Part shown: positions 52,330 to 61,536 of the stretch, one piece after another
How the letters are laid out: each line of letters starts with the position of its first letter
Position numbering within the stretch: position 1 is the stretch's first letter
DNA from: CAZKBP01 sp964551015
Lineage (GTDB): Bacteria; Bacteroidota; Bacteroidia; Cytophagales; Microscillaceae
Length of the DNA: 64,000 nucleotides
Reading direction: 5' to 3'
Assembly: GCA_964551015.1 (NCBI GenBank)
Contig: CAZKBP010000001.1
Coordinates: forward strand, 434,001-498,000
Notes under the pieces: generated by a model
Databases searched by the model: none
The model's input: only the letters and a program-made list of their open reading frames with translations
Told to the model about the DNA's origin: nothing
Position numbers and translations under genes: made by a program

Positions 52330-54060
52330 ATGAAGCAGTACTTCCCCATTTTAGATTGGTTACCCAATTACAAACGCACATATTTGGCGGGCGATCTGTC
52401 CGCTGGATTAACCGTGGGGATTATGCTCATTCCACAAGGCATGGCCTACGCGATGATCGCGGGTCTTCCTCCCGTGTATGGATTGTATGCGGCACTGCTT
52501 CCACAAGTCGTTTACGCCGTTTTTGGTACCTCTCGGCAGTTGGCAGTTGGGCCTGTAGCCATGGACTCTTTGTTAGTGGCGGCGGGCATTTCTACCATGG
52601 CCGTGGCGGGCACCGAAGAGTACATTACCCTGGCTTTACTACTCGCCCTGATGATGGGGCTGATCCAATTGGTCTTTGGCTTAGCACGCTTGGGTTTTTT
52701 GGTGAATTTTTTGTCTAAGCCGGTGATTAGCGGATTTACCTCGGCAGCAGCATTGATTATAGGTTTGAGTCAATTGAAGCATTTGGTGGGCGTAGATTTG
52801 GGACGAAGCGATTCCGTGTTTATGATTTTGTACCGAGCTTTTCAAAATTTTGGAGAAATTAATTGGATAACGGTTTCCATAGGGCTGGCTGGCATTGTGA
52901 TTATCAAGGGAATTAAAAAATTAAATAAAACCATTCCAAGCGCGTTGGTAGTGGTGGTCTTTGGGATTTTGCTTGTGTACTTGGGGCAATTACAGCAATT
53001 TCAGGTTAAGATTGTAGAAGCCATTCCTTCTGGACTCCCGGGTTTGCATTTGCCCACCTGGAATCCATCTCGCCTCTATGATTTGTTTCCGGTGGCACTT
53101 ACCTTGGCCTTGATTGCTTTTATGGAGGCTATTTCCGTGGCCAAAGCCCTGCAAGCCCGCCACGCTGGCGAATATGAGATCCGCCCCAGTCAAGAGATGA
53201 TTGCCTTGGGAATGAGTAATATAGTAGGTTCGCTTTTTGGCAGTTATCCCACCACGGGAGGCTTTAGTCGTTCGGCCGTGAATGACCAAGCGGGAGCACG
53301 AACCAATTTGGCCGCGCTGGTTTCGGCTGGCCTGATTGGACTCACGCTCCTTTTTCTTACCCCTCTCTTTTACTATCTGCCCAACGCGGTGTTGGCTTCT
53401 ATCATTATGGTGGCTGTTTTTGGCTTGATTGATGTCAAATACCCTCGCTATTTATGGAAAGTGCAAAAACAGGATTTCTTGATGCTTTTGACCACTTTCT
53501 TGGCGACTCTATTATTAGGAATTATGCAGGGCATTGGCGTAGGTGTGGTTTTGTCGCTGGTTTTATTAATTTCAAGAACGGCGCAGCCACATTTCGCGGT
53601 TTTAGGAAAGCTAAGAGCCTCAGAAGAATACCGAAATGTGAATCGCTTTGAAGAAGTACAAGTGAGGGCAGATATTTTGGTAATTCGCTACGATGCTCCA
53701 CTTTTTTATGCGAATATCAATCATTTCGTGCAAACCGTACGCGAGGAAGTGACGCGAAAGGGAGATACGCTGAAATTATTTGTTTTGAACGGGGAGAGCA
53801 TTCACTTCATGGACACGACGGCTCTCTACGAATTCTCACAACTCATCAACGAGCTTAGTCAACAAGAAATTAAAGTATACTTAGCGGGTTTGATCGGCCC
53901 CGTGCGGGATTTGCTCACCAAGGCTGGATTTATCCAGCAAATGGGCGCAGATTCTTTTTTTACCCATACTCAAGAAGCGGTAGATTATTATGATCAAAAA
54001 CCGGAAGTAGTGCAAAACTGTCGGTTTCACATTTCTACCCAATCCAATTTTATTAAATAA
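52330..54060 (+). CDS. SulP-family anion transporter with STAS domain
   Basis: 576 residues with about 10-14 membrane helices and a C-terminal STAS domain (about 440-555, LVIRYDAPLFYANINHFVQT, GESIHFMDTTALYEFSQL). Family signatures are clear: AGLTVGIMLIPQGMAYAMIA near the start and NIVGSLFGSYPTTGGFSRSA in the middle. SulP proteins carry sulfate, bicarbonate or other anions, usually with H+ or Na+; the substrate here is inferred only. The MBL-rhodanese gene starts 23 bases after its stop, so the pair is probably an operon, which favours a sulfur-related anion. Confidence 0.92.
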   Translation: MKQYFPILDWLPNYKRTYLAGDLSAGLTVGIMLIPQGMAYAMIAGLPPVYGLYAALLPQVVYAVFGTSRQLAVGPVAMDSLLVAAGISTMAVAGTEEYITLALLLALMMGLIQLVFGLARLGFLVNFLSKPVISGFTSAAALIIGLSQLKHLVGVDLGRSDSVFMILYRAFQNFGEINWITVSIGLAGIVIIKGIKKLNKTIPSALVVVVFGILLVYLGQLQQFQVKIVEAIPSGLPGLHLPTWNPSRLYDLFPVALTLALIAFMEAISVAKALQARHAGEYEIRPSQEMIALGMSNIVGSLFGSYPTTGGFSRSAVNDQAGARTNLAALVSAGLIGLTLLFLTPLFYYLPNAVLASIIMVAVFGLIDVKYPRYLWKVQKQDFLMLLTTFLATLLLGIMQGIGVGVVLSLVLLISRTAQPHFAVLGKLRASEEYRNVNRFEEVQVRADILVIRYDAPLFYANINHFVQTVREEVTRKGDTLKLFVLNGESIHFMDTTALYEFSQLINELSQQEIKVYLAGLIGPVRDLLTKAGFIQQMGADSFFTHTQEAVDYYDQKPEVVQNCRFHISTQSNFIK

Positions 54061-54083
54061 TAAAAAATTAAAATTTAGAAAAA

Positions 54084-55490
54084 ATGAAAGTAGAACAAAT
54101 TTATACAGGTTGTTTGGCACAAGGTGCCTATTATATTGAATCAGAAGGAGTAGCCGCTATCATTGACCCCCTGCGTGAAGTCAAACCCTACCTCCAAAGA
54201 GCCAAGCAAGATGAGGCCAAGATTGCCTATATTTTTGAGACACACTTTCACGCAGATTTTGTAAGTGGGCACGTCACTCTGGCCAAAGAAACGGGTGCTC
54301 AAATCATCTACGGCCCGAATGCACAGCCTTCTTTTGAAGCCACTATTGCCGAAGATGGTCAGGAGTTTGCCATCGGAGCCGTTAAAGTTAAAGTATTACA
54401 CACGCCCGGGCACACGATGGAAAGTACGACCTACCTACTTTTAGACGAGCAAGGCCAAGAACACGCGATTTTCACGGGTGATACACTTTTCTTGGGCGAT
54501 GTGGGCAGACCAGACCTTGCCCAGAAGGCGGCCGATATGACCCAAGAACAGCTTGCAGGTATTTTGTTTGATAGCCTTCGGGAAAAAATCATGCCCCTAC
54601 CCGACCAGATCACCATCTATCCCGGACACGGAGCTGGTTCGGCCTGTGGCAAGAATATGATGAAGGAAACCGTGGACACCCTGGGCAATCAAAAACAAAT
54701 GAACTACGCCCTTCGTGCCGATATGACCAAAGAGGAGTTTATCAAAGAAGTAACCGATGGGCTGCTCCCTCCTCCGCAGTACTTCCCCATGAATGTGAAA
54801 CTCAACAAGGAAGGCTACGATGATATTGACCAAGTACTAACACGCGGTACACAAGCACTCGATCCTGAACAATTTGAGTTAGTGGCTAATGAAACCGGAG
54901 CAATCGTGCTGGATGTACGCAATGAAAAAGATTTTGTAGAAGCACACGTGCCCCGATCTATCTTTATCGGTCTGGACGGAAGCTTTGCTCCTTGGGTGGG
55001 GGCACTCATTATGGATGTGAAACAACCCATCCTATTGGTAGCTCCCAAAGGACGCGAAGAAGAAGCAATTACTCGTCTCTCGAGAGTGGGTTTTGACCAA
55101 ACGCTTGGCTATCTCAAAGGAGGAGTAGAGGCGTGGAAAGCCGCAGGCAAGGCTTTTGACTCGCTTACTTCCATTCCCGCCTCTGAGCTGAAAGCAAAAA
55201 TGGAACAGGAATCAGTCAACTTGTTTGATGTGCGTAAACCCGGAGAATATGAAGCAGAACACGCCCAACAGGCTGAAAATACCCCCTTAGACTTTATTAA
55301 TGAACATTTAGCGGCTTTTCCTAAAGAAGAAACCTTCCACGTGCATTGTGCCGGAGGCTATCGCTCAGTAATTGCGGCCTCTATCCTCAAAAGTCGGGGC
55401 ATCCATAATCTGATTGATGTGGCTGGTGGCTTCGCAGCCATGAAAGAAGCAGGTGTCGAGATGACAGATTTTGCTTGTCCGAATAATTAG
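54084..55490 (+). CDS. MBL-fold hydrolase with two rhodanese domains (persulfide dioxygenase-like)
   Basis: 468 residues. The N-terminal metallo-beta-lactamase fold (about 1-235) has the ETHE1-like metal site: ETHFHADFVSGH, VLHTPGHTMEST, IFTGDTLFLGDVGRPDL and YPGHGAGSACGKNM. ETHE1-type enzymes oxidise glutathione persulfide. Two rhodanese domains follow. The first (about 260-355) lacks the active-site Cys (ILLVAPKGREEE at that place). The second (about 370-465) keeps it in HVHCAGGYRSVIAAS. The dead first domain is common in this arrangement. The enzyme is expected to handle sulfane sulfur in the cytoplasm. It is co-transcribed with the SulP gene; the Crp/Fnr gene facing it may be its regulator. 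Confidence 0.9.
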   Translation: MKVEQIYTGCLAQGAYYIESEGVAAIIDPLREVKPYLQRAKQDEAKIAYIFETHFHADFVSGHVTLAKETGAQIIYGPNAQPSFEATIAEDGQEFAIGAVKVKVLHTPGHTMESTTYLLLDEQGQEHAIFTGDTLFLGDVGRPDLAQKAADMTQEQLAGILFDSLREKIMPLPDQITIYPGHGAGSACGKNMMKETVDTLGNQKQMNYALRADMTKEEFIKEVTDGLLPPPQYFPMNVKLNKEGYDDIDQVLTRGTQALDPEQFELVANETGAIVLDVRNEKDFVEAHVPRSIFIGLDGSFAPWVGALIMDVKQPILLVAPKGREEEAITRLSRVGFDQTLGYLKGGVEAWKAAGKAFDSLTSIPASELKAKMEQESVNLFDVRKPGEYEAEHAQQAENTPLDFINEHLAAFPKEETFHVHCAGGYRSVIAASILKSRGIHNLIDVAGGFAAMKEAGVEMTDFACPNN

Positions 55491-55514
55491 TCAGGGTTTG
55501 AGCGGTCAGTATGC

Positions 55515-55563
55515 AGCATTCAGCGATTAGCTATCCACACTAAATGAGCAGTCGCTGAATGCT
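55515..55563. terminator. Hairpin between convergent MBL-rhodanese and Crp/Fnr genes
   Basis: AGCATTCAGCGA (55515-55526) and TCGCTGAATGCT (55552-55563) are exact complements. An outer pair GTTTGAGC/GCTCAAAC (55496-55503 and 55561-55568) overlaps it and gives an alternative fold. Likely bidirectional terminator. Confidence 0.65.
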
Positions 55564-55570
55564 CAAACTT

Positions 55571-56203
55571 TTACAAATCCAGTAGCTGGATATTATTCCT
55601 ATTCAGGATGATCTTGCCCTGTTTTTCTAGTTTTTTAAGAAGACGGGAAATGACAACACGAGAGGTATGGAGATCATCAGCAATTTCTTGGTGGGTATTT
55701 TGAATTTGATCGTTGTGGATGGCTCGGGCTTTGTCTCTAAGGTATTTAAACAATCTCCCTTCCATATCCAGAAAAGCAAGGCTGTCTACAGTCTCGAAAA
55801 GCTCCATCAGTCGCTCGTGATAACTATCGAAAACAAAGCCTCGCCAGCTTGGGTACTTGCCCGTCCATTCTTCCATTTTTTGGACCGGGATGGTAATCAA
55901 TTGGGTAGGAATCTCAGCTACAGCACGAATTTGGCTTTTTTTTCTACCTAAGCAACAAGAAAGTGAGACCGCGCAAGTGTCCCCTCTTTCTAAGAAATAA
56001 AGCAAGAGTTCGTTCCCCTCTGGATCTTCTCGCATAATTTTGATAAGTCCATTGAGTACCAAGGGCATATCTTGGATCATTTCACCAATATCTATCAGAG
56101 AAAATCCGGCTGGAATCTCCCTGAGTAATCCTACCTGAGTGATCTCTGCCAAGAGTTCTTGCTCGAGATAATGACCATAATATTGTTCAAGAAGGGCTTG
56201 CAT
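55571..56203 (-). CDS. Crp/Fnr-family transcription regulator with Cys cluster
   Basis: 210 residues. An N-terminal cyclic-nucleotide-binding-like barrel (about 20-125) and a C-terminal winged helix with DLHTSRVVISRLLKKLEKQG as the recognition region. Unlike CAP, the barrel carries three cysteines in RGDTCAVSLSCCLGRKKSQI (C77, C83, C84), where the cyclic-nucleotide phosphate pocket would be. Close relatives with this Cys pattern, as I recall, often neighbour MBL-rhodanese genes in Bacteroidota. A role as a redox or persulfide sensor for the facing SulP/MBL-rhodanese unit is inferred, not shown. Confidence 0.87.
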   Translation of the reverse strand: MQALLEQYYGHYLEQELLAEITQVGLLREIPAGFSLIDIGEMIQDMPLVLNGLIKIMREDPEGNELLLYFLERGDTCAVSLSCCLGRKKSQIRAVAEIPTQLITIPVQKMEEWTGKYPSWRGFVFDSYHERLMELFETVDSLAFLDMEGRLFKYLRDKARAIHNDQIQNTHQEIADDLHTSRVVISRLLKKLEKQGKIILNRNNIQLLDL

Positions 56204-56261
56204 AGATATTTTATTTAGGGAATCGAGTATAAAAATCCTAGAAAAGAAGTGCGAAACACGG

Positions 56262-59200
56262 CTATTTCAAAGCAGTCTTTCTCTTCTCGAAGGACTGCTC
56301 TATTTCTAATAGCTCTTTTTTCATTTTACCTTGTTTTTGTTTAGGCGCGAAACAGATTGCCTTTTGATAAAAATAAAGATAATGATCGGCTTTGGCTTGG
56401 CTCCACTCGATTTCTTCTTGAATCTCACGCCAAAAATACGCTACCAAACGCATGGCGTCCGCGTAGTTATCGATTTTCTCTTTAAAATCATCTACTTGTA
56501 TCTGTGGTACTCCTGCCAAAAATAATTCAAGTGGCTGAAACTGATGAGTCATTTTGTGAATGTAGTGATCAAATCTTCGCCAGACTTTGACCTCCCCCTC
56601 TCGGAAGGCTACCATCATCAAATATCCATCCGGCGAGAAAGCCACTCGGTCAATCGCCTCTGAATCTTCTTCCAAGTTTTGAATCTCTCTTCCTTGTCGG
56701 TTCCAGAGCTTAATCATTCCGTTTTTATGCCCACTGAGTATATAATTTCCATCTGGGGAGAAAGCCAGATCTATGACTCCTCCCAATTGTTCACCAAAAG
56801 TAAGCAAAATTTCTGCTTCTTGGTTCCACAAATGGATTCCTCGATCAGGACTTCCTGTCAACAAGTATTTTCCATCCAAAGACAAGTCTGCCGTTTGGAT
56901 GTTATCAGGGCAGTTAAAGATTTGTAGAACTTTTCCCTGTAAATCCCAGAGATGACAAGTATTATCCGCAGAGGCGGTCAGTATAGATTGACCATCAGCG
57001 GAAAACCGAGCCATTTCCACAGAACCCACATGCCCTCGGTAGATGTGTGCTTGGCTTCCTGTCATCTTCCAGAGGCGGGCTGTGCCGTCTTCGGAAGCAC
57101 TCAGGAGCTTTTTTCCATCAGGAGAAAATACCACAGCATTGATGGAGGCTGAATGTCCTTGATAAGCCTTTAGGAAATTTCCTTTGGTATCCCAGAGGCG
57201 CATACACTGATCTGCTCCTCCGGTCAATACCCTTTCCCCGTCAGGAGATAGGGCGGCGGCTTCGATGATAGACTGTGGGCCTGAGAATTGCTCTAGGCAC
57301 TCACCTGCTTGATTCCAGAGGCTAATTTTAAAATCTTCGGTGGCAATCAATATTTTGTCTCCATCTTGGGCATAACCAAGACCCACAATACTGGCAGTCT
57401 GCTTGGGAAATTCTGATTGTACTTTCCCTTGGATTTCCCAGACACGCACGCTCTCATCGTCTGAGCTACTGAGAATGCTCTGACCGTCAGGAGAAAACGC
57501 TAATGCTTCGATCCAACCCTGATGCCCCTGCAAAACCTTGAGCATTCTTCCTTTCAGATTCCAAAGTCGTATTTTGTGATCATCGGCTCCCGTGATGATA
57601 TACTTCCCATCTGGAGAAAAGGCGGCAGCATTCACAGTGCCCTGATGTCCTTTGTAGCTACTCAGAAGATGACCTTCTAAGTTCCACCTTCTTACCTCTG
57701 CACTTTTTTCAAAAAAGTCTCCACCACCAGTCAGTACGGATTTACCATCGGGCGAGAAGGCTACGATATTAACAGGCGCGTGCAAACGATTGAAGTCGTG
57801 GATAATTTCTCCCTGCCAGTTCCATAGCTTAGCCGTTCGATCGCCACTACCTGTCAAAATATGTTGCCCGTCTGGAGAAATGGCAACGGACGATACCCAG
57901 TCTTGATGCCCGATTAAAGTTTGGATTTTTTTGCCCGTCAGGTCCCAGATGGAAACTGTGTGGTCACTGCTTCCACTTAATATATGCTGTCCATCGGGGG
58001 AAAAAGTAAGGGCCGTAACTGCCTGAGTATGGCCTTTGATTTTCAAAAGTATTTTGCCTTTTAGATCGATGTGCCTGATGACTCCCTCGCTGCTTCCGGT
58101 TAAGAAAGATTGGCTATCTGGGGCGAAAGCCGCCGCCCATAAACCGTGCTTGGTTGCTTTGGTCTCTCTGATCAGGTTACCTTTTTGATCACGAAGTTTG
58201 GCTTTACCGTCTCCGCCTACACTCAGCCAAAATTCACCATTAGGGGCTACCGCAATAGCTGCCACGAAGCTACCCCATGGCTCTTGGATGAGAAGACGGT
58301 AATGCGCTTTGTTTAAATTTTGGCGGATGAGCCGAAGAATATTTTTGTCATCTTGCTTTTGCCAGTAAGCTTTCAGGGCGATGTGTAAAGCCAAGGTGGG
58401 GTCTTTGTGTTGATATTCTAAAATTAGATTGATACTCTCTGAAATCAAAAGTTGTTCTTGGAGCTTGCGATTTTTTTCGGCGTAAGCCTGTTCCTGGTCC
58501 TCGATTAGTTTCTGATTGGCTTGAATCGCTTTAGTTTCGTGGGCTTCACGGCGACGCATTCCCTCTATGCCTGCCTCCAGTGTGATGAGGTCTTGTTTGT
58601 TGAAGAGAATCTGGTCAGGTTCAAACTCAATTAGATCTTGTTTACGGTTCTCGAGAATACGATAGGCTATTTGCCCGGGCAATTGGCTCTGGTTAAAACG
58701 CTTGATGATCAAGGGAGCTAGTGTATCGTGGGCAAGGGCATAGATAGTTTGTTCTTTTTGTTTGACAGAAAGAAGTAGGTAGTGGGTTTGACACTCCGCA
58801 AGAAGTTCAAGGATGGGAAAAGACAGATGGCTGTAATTTTTTTCTAAATCACTTGCCGCGCAGATACCACCCGTTCCCATAGGGGTGGTATGCCGGTGGA
58901 GTAAGTCTAAGAGTAGCCCTGACTCTACGGCTTCGGGTCTACAGGCTCGGATGGCTTCTATTTTTTCTTGTAAAAAATCATCCAGTAATATCCCCTGTTT
59001 GCGCAGATTTTCATACAGATCAACGCTAAAAAGGGGAGACTCTGGGTTGATTTCCCGGGCTACTTCCCACATTTTGGTCAATAGTGTTTGGAGGACGGGT
59101 GGGATGGCAGAAGCCGTATTATCCACCAGATCATCGGCGATTCTATCCGCCAAACCAGGTTCTAGACTGAGATGATATTTTTCATAGAGGCGAGGTTCAC

Positions 59201-60668
59201 TACTCACACCTTCCACGATTTCTATGATATTTTCTCTGCGCAATGATTCTACAAATTGAGAATGGTATGGAATTTCGTATTTGCGACATAAGTTCTCAAT
59301 CTCTGCGTGGTATTCTTTGCGATAGCCGAGAATGATTTTTCCATGAATTTTAGGTTTCTGAAAACGCTCGTTCACCTCTAAGGTTCCGTTTTGCTCGGAC
59401 TTTTTGGTAGGTACGAGAAGAAAATGAAGTAGTTTGAAGAGTTCTTCTAGTTCTTGCTTCGAGCCTCGGGTAAAAGCCTCTTCCACTTGGTCTAGAATCA
59501 AAAGGAAGGGTTTCACGGTTTTTTCATCCTTGACAAAACGAAGCAGGTCAAAGAGTTCTTCTAATTCTTCTTCTGCCTCGCGGTTGAAAGCTTCCTTCAT
59601 CTGGTCGAGTATCCTGATAAAAGATGGATTGGGTTGTTTGCCCTCATGCTGCTGGATTTCTTTTGCTTGCCAAGCAGCCAATATTTCCTCATGACTGCTT
59701 GCATCCAATAACTTCTGGACAGAACCCAAGAGTCCTAATTTGACATCTCTCCTCAGATAACAGACTTGAAAATCGTGCAAACGAGGCAGCAGGCCAGCAT
59801 CCAATAAAGAAGATTTGCCCACTCCAGATTCCCCATAATAAAGAATCAGGGACTTATTTTCATCCTGTACACTTTGGTAGAGATGATAGATATCGCCGTT
59901 TCTCCCAAAAAACAGCGGGGCTTTTTCCCGTGTATAATGATTGAGAGCGATGAAAGGATCGTCTGGTAATTTCGTATATAGTTGGTCAGGCAGGGCAGGT
60001 AAGCCAAAGTAAGGTAAATCTAAAGACCAACGGAGTGCGGATTCAGATTGGCTAAACAAGCCCCAGGGTTGAGGTGCGATTTTTGGTTGTTTTTTGCGGG
60101 AGCCCAAGGAGCGATGCAGGCTAATCTCTTCCTCGTTCATTTGATTGGAGGTAATTAAATGAGATTTGGCCACATCAAATGCTTCTTGAATGCTTGCTTT
60201 CTGACTCAGGCTCAGGTAAAAATATCTTGCGAAAGTTTGTGCTTTAGTATCATCAATGGGATTGGAAGTAGCCACTACGGCTTTGACTCCCAGCTCCAAG
60301 AGTTTTTCTACCTGCCCGCCCGTAGCACAGCCATTCAAAAAAACTAGCTGTAAATTTTGCTGTTGCGCTAGAAGTTGCGCCAGTCCCGTGGCGTTCGCGT
60401 GTTGATCCTCGAGTTGGAGGGCTTCCCCGTTGGCGTGCCCTCCGTAGTGGAAGATGGCAATTCTATTGCGAAAACGGTTAAAATCCTCGAATATATCATC
60501 CAAATGCGTGCTTCCCAGATTGTGTACTTTGAGATAACCCCCATCTTCAGCCGTGGCCAGCGTATCTCGAATGAGGTCCTCTTCCTCTCTCAATTGACTC
60601 AGATAAGCCTCTCGGTCATTGGCAAAGGCTAGAAAAACAATGGGTGGTTCAGATCTGTGTGTTTTCAT
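56262..60668 (-). CDS. CHAT protease - STAND-type NTPase - 14 WD40 repeat protein
   Basis: 1,468 residues, cytoplasmic. The N-terminal CHAT (caspase-like) domain (about 1-215) has the catalytic pair His 78 in IFHYGGHANGE and Cys 114 in LVFLNGCATGG. An NTPase domain (about 250-690) has Walker A YGESGVGKSS at 278-287 and a Walker B-like LLILDQVEEAFT. A coiled-coil linker (about 700-760) leads to 14 WD40 repeats (about 800-1370), that is, two seven-bladed propellers, each repeat with FSPDGxxIxTGSxDxxxxLW. A helical C-terminus ends the protein. Such STAND-like proteins act as switches: the propeller senses something, the NTPase assembles, the protease fires. Role in defence or programmed death is a family-based inference. 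The substrate is not obvious nearby. Confidence 0.9.
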   Translation of the reverse strand: MKTHRSEPPIVFLAFANDREAYLSQLREEEDLIRDTLATAEDGGYLKVHNLGSTHLDDIFEDFNRFRNRIAIFHYGGHANGEALQLEDQHANATGLAQLLAQQQNLQLVFLNGCATGGQVEKLLELGVKAVVATSNPIDDTKAQTFARYFYLSLSQKASIQEAFDVAKSHLITSNQMNEEEISLHRSLGSRKKQPKIAPQPWGLFSQSESALRWSLDLPYFGLPALPDQLYTKLPDDPFIALNHYTREKAPLFFGRNGDIYHLYQSVQDENKSLILYYGESGVGKSSLLDAGLLPRLHDFQVCYLRRDVKLGLLGSVQKLLDASSHEEILAAWQAKEIQQHEGKQPNPSFIRILDQMKEAFNREAEEELEELFDLLRFVKDEKTVKPFLLILDQVEEAFTRGSKQELEELFKLLHFLLVPTKKSEQNGTLEVNERFQKPKIHGKIILGYRKEYHAEIENLCRKYEIPYHSQFVESLRRENIIEIVEGVSSEPRLYEKYHLSLEPGLADRIADDLVDNTASAIPPVLQTLLTKMWEVAREINPESPLFSVDLYENLRKQGILLDDFLQEKIEAIRACRPEAVESGLLLDLLHRHTTPMGTGGICAASDLEKNYSHLSFPILELLAECQTHYLLLSVKQKEQTIYALAHDTLAPLIIKRFNQSQLPGQIAYRILENRKQDLIEFEPDQILFNKQDLITLEAGIEGMRRREAHETKAIQANQKLIEDQEQAYAEKNRKLQEQLLISESINLILEYQHKDPTLALHIALKAYWQKQDDKNILRLIRQNLNKAHYRLLIQEPWGSFVAAIAVAPNGEFWLSVGGDGKAKLRDQKGNLIRETKATKHGLWAAAFAPDSQSFLTGSSEGVIRHIDLKGKILLKIKGHTQAVTALTFSPDGQHILSGSSDHTVSIWDLTGKKIQTLIGHQDWVSSVAISPDGQHILTGSGDRTAKLWNWQGEIIHDFNRLHAPVNIVAFSPDGKSVLTGGGDFFEKSAEVRRWNLEGHLLSSYKGHQGTVNAAAFSPDGKYIITGADDHKIRLWNLKGRMLKVLQGHQGWIEALAFSPDGQSILSSSDDESVRVWEIQGKVQSEFPKQTASIVGLGYAQDGDKILIATEDFKISLWNQAGECLEQFSGPQSIIEAAALSPDGERVLTGGADQCMRLWDTKGNFLKAYQGHSASINAVVFSPDGKKLLSASEDGTARLWKMTGSQAHIYRGHVGSVEMARFSADGQSILTASADNTCHLWDLQGKVLQIFNCPDNIQTADLSLDGKYLLTGSPDRGIHLWNQEAEILLTFGEQLGGVIDLAFSPDGNYILSGHKNGMIKLWNRQGREIQNLEEDSEAIDRVAFSPDGYLMMVAFREGEVKVWRRFDHYIHKMTHQFQPLELFLAGVPQIQVDDFKEKIDNYADAMRLVAYFWREIQEEIEWSQAKADHYLYFYQKAICFAPKQKQGKMKKELLEIEQSFEKRKTALK

Positions 60669-60851
60669 GTCATCAATTCACTGACTTTGCAAGAACCCTC
60701 TAAGCTAATATAAATATATTTTTTCTTAGCTAAGTTATGTTAACCTATTTTCATATGGGAGAGTTTATGCCCTTCTCAGCCTCACCTTACTCCCTTGGTT
60801 ATTATTTTTAATCTAGAAGCAACAAATATTAGTAATTTATAAGAAAATCTC

Positions 60852-60883
60852 TTGCTTTTTATTATTAAATATTATTATATTTG
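60852..60883 (+). promoter_or_regulatory. Promoter of the HTH gene
   Basis: TTG at 60852-60854, a 21-base spacer and TATATTTG at 60876-60883, a complete match to the Bacteroidota TAnnTTTG -7 element. The ATG of the HTH gene follows 34 bases later. Confidence 0.65.
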
Positions 60884-60917
60884 CTTGTAAATATAAATAT
60901 TTAACTGAAAATAGCAT

Positions 60918-61277
60918 ATGATCCAAAAAATTGAAACCCCCGAAGACGTGAGAGATCGCATCGCGTTGATGATTAAAGTATTTGCTAAAAATCCTAATGC
61001 ATTCAGTGCGGAGCTAGGCGTGCCCAACACACAGATTTACAACATCATCAAAGGAAAAAGGAATAAACCCAGCTTTGATCTTTTAGTTAAGATATTAGAA
61101 ACTTTTCCTCAAATCAGGGTAGAATGGTTGGTGATGGGGAGAGGTAAAATGGTGTACGAAGGCGAAACCAGAGGAGTTTATGTCAAAGGCACTTTTAATT
61201 TTTTCTTGGAAGAAAAAAGCGTACCTTATCAAAAGTCTAGGAATAAGCGTTTACATCTTCGTAAAAACGCTTCCTGA
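60918..61277 (+). CDS. Small helix-turn-helix DNA-binding protein (XRE-like)
   Basis: 119 residues. An XRE-type HTH is at about residues 14-62: DRIALMIKVFAKNPNAFSAE, then LGVPNTQIYNIIKGKRNKPS, whose IYNIIKGKRNKPSFDLLVKI is the recognition helix and following turn. FPQIRVEWLVMGRGKMVYEG, right after, is a common tail in Bacteroidota. The rest is basic. It is divergent from the CHAT-WD40 gene with 249 bases between, so it could control that gene, but the pair is not known to me as a conserved module. A good TTG/TATATTTG promoter precedes it. Confidence 0.8.
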   Translation: MIQKIETPEDVRDRIALMIKVFAKNPNAFSAELGVPNTQIYNIIKGKRNKPSFDLLVKILETFPQIRVEWLVMGRGKMVYEGETRGVYVKGTFNFFLEEKSVPYQKSRNKRLHLRKNAS

Positions 61278-61536
61278 GTATTTGTTTTTGACTAGGAATT
61301 AGCTTCTAATATAGATTCAGACTTGATTTTTTCTACAAAAATTTTTAGCTCAAAACTTTTGATAAGAAAGAAACCTGTCAGGAGTATTAATTTTTTTAAA
61401 AGAAAATCTCATTTTGGCTATATACTTGCCTGATTTTAGGAAGCTAAAAAAATCCTATTCTTGACTGATTGAATAACTCGTGATTAATCCAAATTCTTAC
61501 CAAATATTGCCTAAATTAAACATTGTTCAAGAGCCT

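Noticed and set aside
61480..61536. GTG start giving a 19-residue extension of HemB
   Set aside because: The extension is not part of the usual HemB start, and the ATG at 61537 gives the normal length and N-terminus.
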